Assembly: GCA_002437815.1 (NCBI GenBank)
Contig: DJRP01000014.1
Span: 5,724-11,540, forward strand
Direction: 5' to 3'
DNA from: Collinsella sp. UBA6357
Lineage (GTDB): Bacteria; Actinomycetota; Coriobacteriia; Coriobacteriales; Coriobacteriaceae
DNA length: 5,817 nucleotides
Part shown: one piece after another, positions 5,743 to 5,817 of the stretch
Layout: the number at the start of each line of letters is the position of its first letter
How positions within the stretch are numbered: position 1 is the stretch's first letter
Program-made: the position numbers and the translations under genes
The notes under the pieces: model-generated
The model's database searches: none
What the model was told of the DNA's origin: nothing
What the model saw: only the letters and a program-made list of their open reading frames with translations

Positions 5743-5817
5743 TTAGGCCTCGACGACAGCGTAGATATCGTCGGCACGCATCAGCAGATACTTCTCGCCG
5801 TCGACCTTGACCTCGTT
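5743..5817 (-). CDS. groES: Co-chaperonin GroES, C-terminal part (cut by window edge)
   Basis: The last 24 codons and a TAA stop (5745-5743) are present; the gene continues past the right edge. The readable end, N-E-V-K-V-D-G-E-K-Y-L-L followed by M-R-A-D-D-I-Y-A-V-V-E-A, matches the typical GroES ending in which a G-x-E-V-K-x-D-G-x-E-Y strand is followed by a D-I-L/Y-A-V-V-E strand. GroES is the seven-subunit lid of the GroEL chamber. Its place directly upstream of groEL on the same strand is the standard operon order. The mobile loop and start lie outside the window. Confidence 0.96.
   Translation of the reverse strand, partial: NEVKVDGEKYLLMRADDIYAVVEA

Overview
The window looks like chromosomal DNA of a GC-rich Gram-positive bacterium, most likely an actinobacterium of the Coriobacteriia (Collinsella-like). 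This rests on codon usage, the GroEL sequence, the fused two-domain ECF ATPase and the style of the FMN riboswitch. It is a judgement from the sequence alone; no search was run. All recognisable genes lie on the minus strand, so the map reads from high to low coordinates.

Right end (4004-5817): a chaperonin operon. The last 24 codons of groES enter from the right edge. After a 101-bp spacer comes a complete 545-residue groEL with a strong ribosome binding site. The promoter and any heat-shock operator would lie beyond the window.

Middle (3491-4003): a 513-bp stretch without a gene, rich in inverted repeats. From the groEL side it holds a nested palindrome of about 151 bp (3827-3977). The core of that palindrome is a 17-bp perfect stem that probably terminates groEL transcription. 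Next come a GC-rich part with a 9-bp perfect hairpin (3736-3756) and a pair of related 32-nt quasi-palindromes facing each other (3570-3601 and 3632-3663). Last is a plausible extended -10 promoter (3501-3528).

Left part (18-3490): a riboflavin-uptake operon. An FMN riboswitch (about 3308-3490) leads into ribU, the substrate-binding membrane S component. After an 89-bp gap with a hairpin and offset T run comes a single gene carrying both ECF ATPases (EcfA1-like and EcfA2-like halves fused, 603 aa). This overlaps the start of ecfT, the membrane coupling protein. Together they form a complete energy-coupling-factor importer: RibU binds riboflavin, EcfT links it to the ATPase, and the two ATPase halves drive transport. 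High FMN should switch the leader off. Because the aptamer ends almost at the ribosome binding site, control is more likely translational than by termination.

No wholly new gene system is visible. The least explained material is the repeat-rich gap between groEL and ribU, and the enlarged 60-nt insertion inside the riboswitch.
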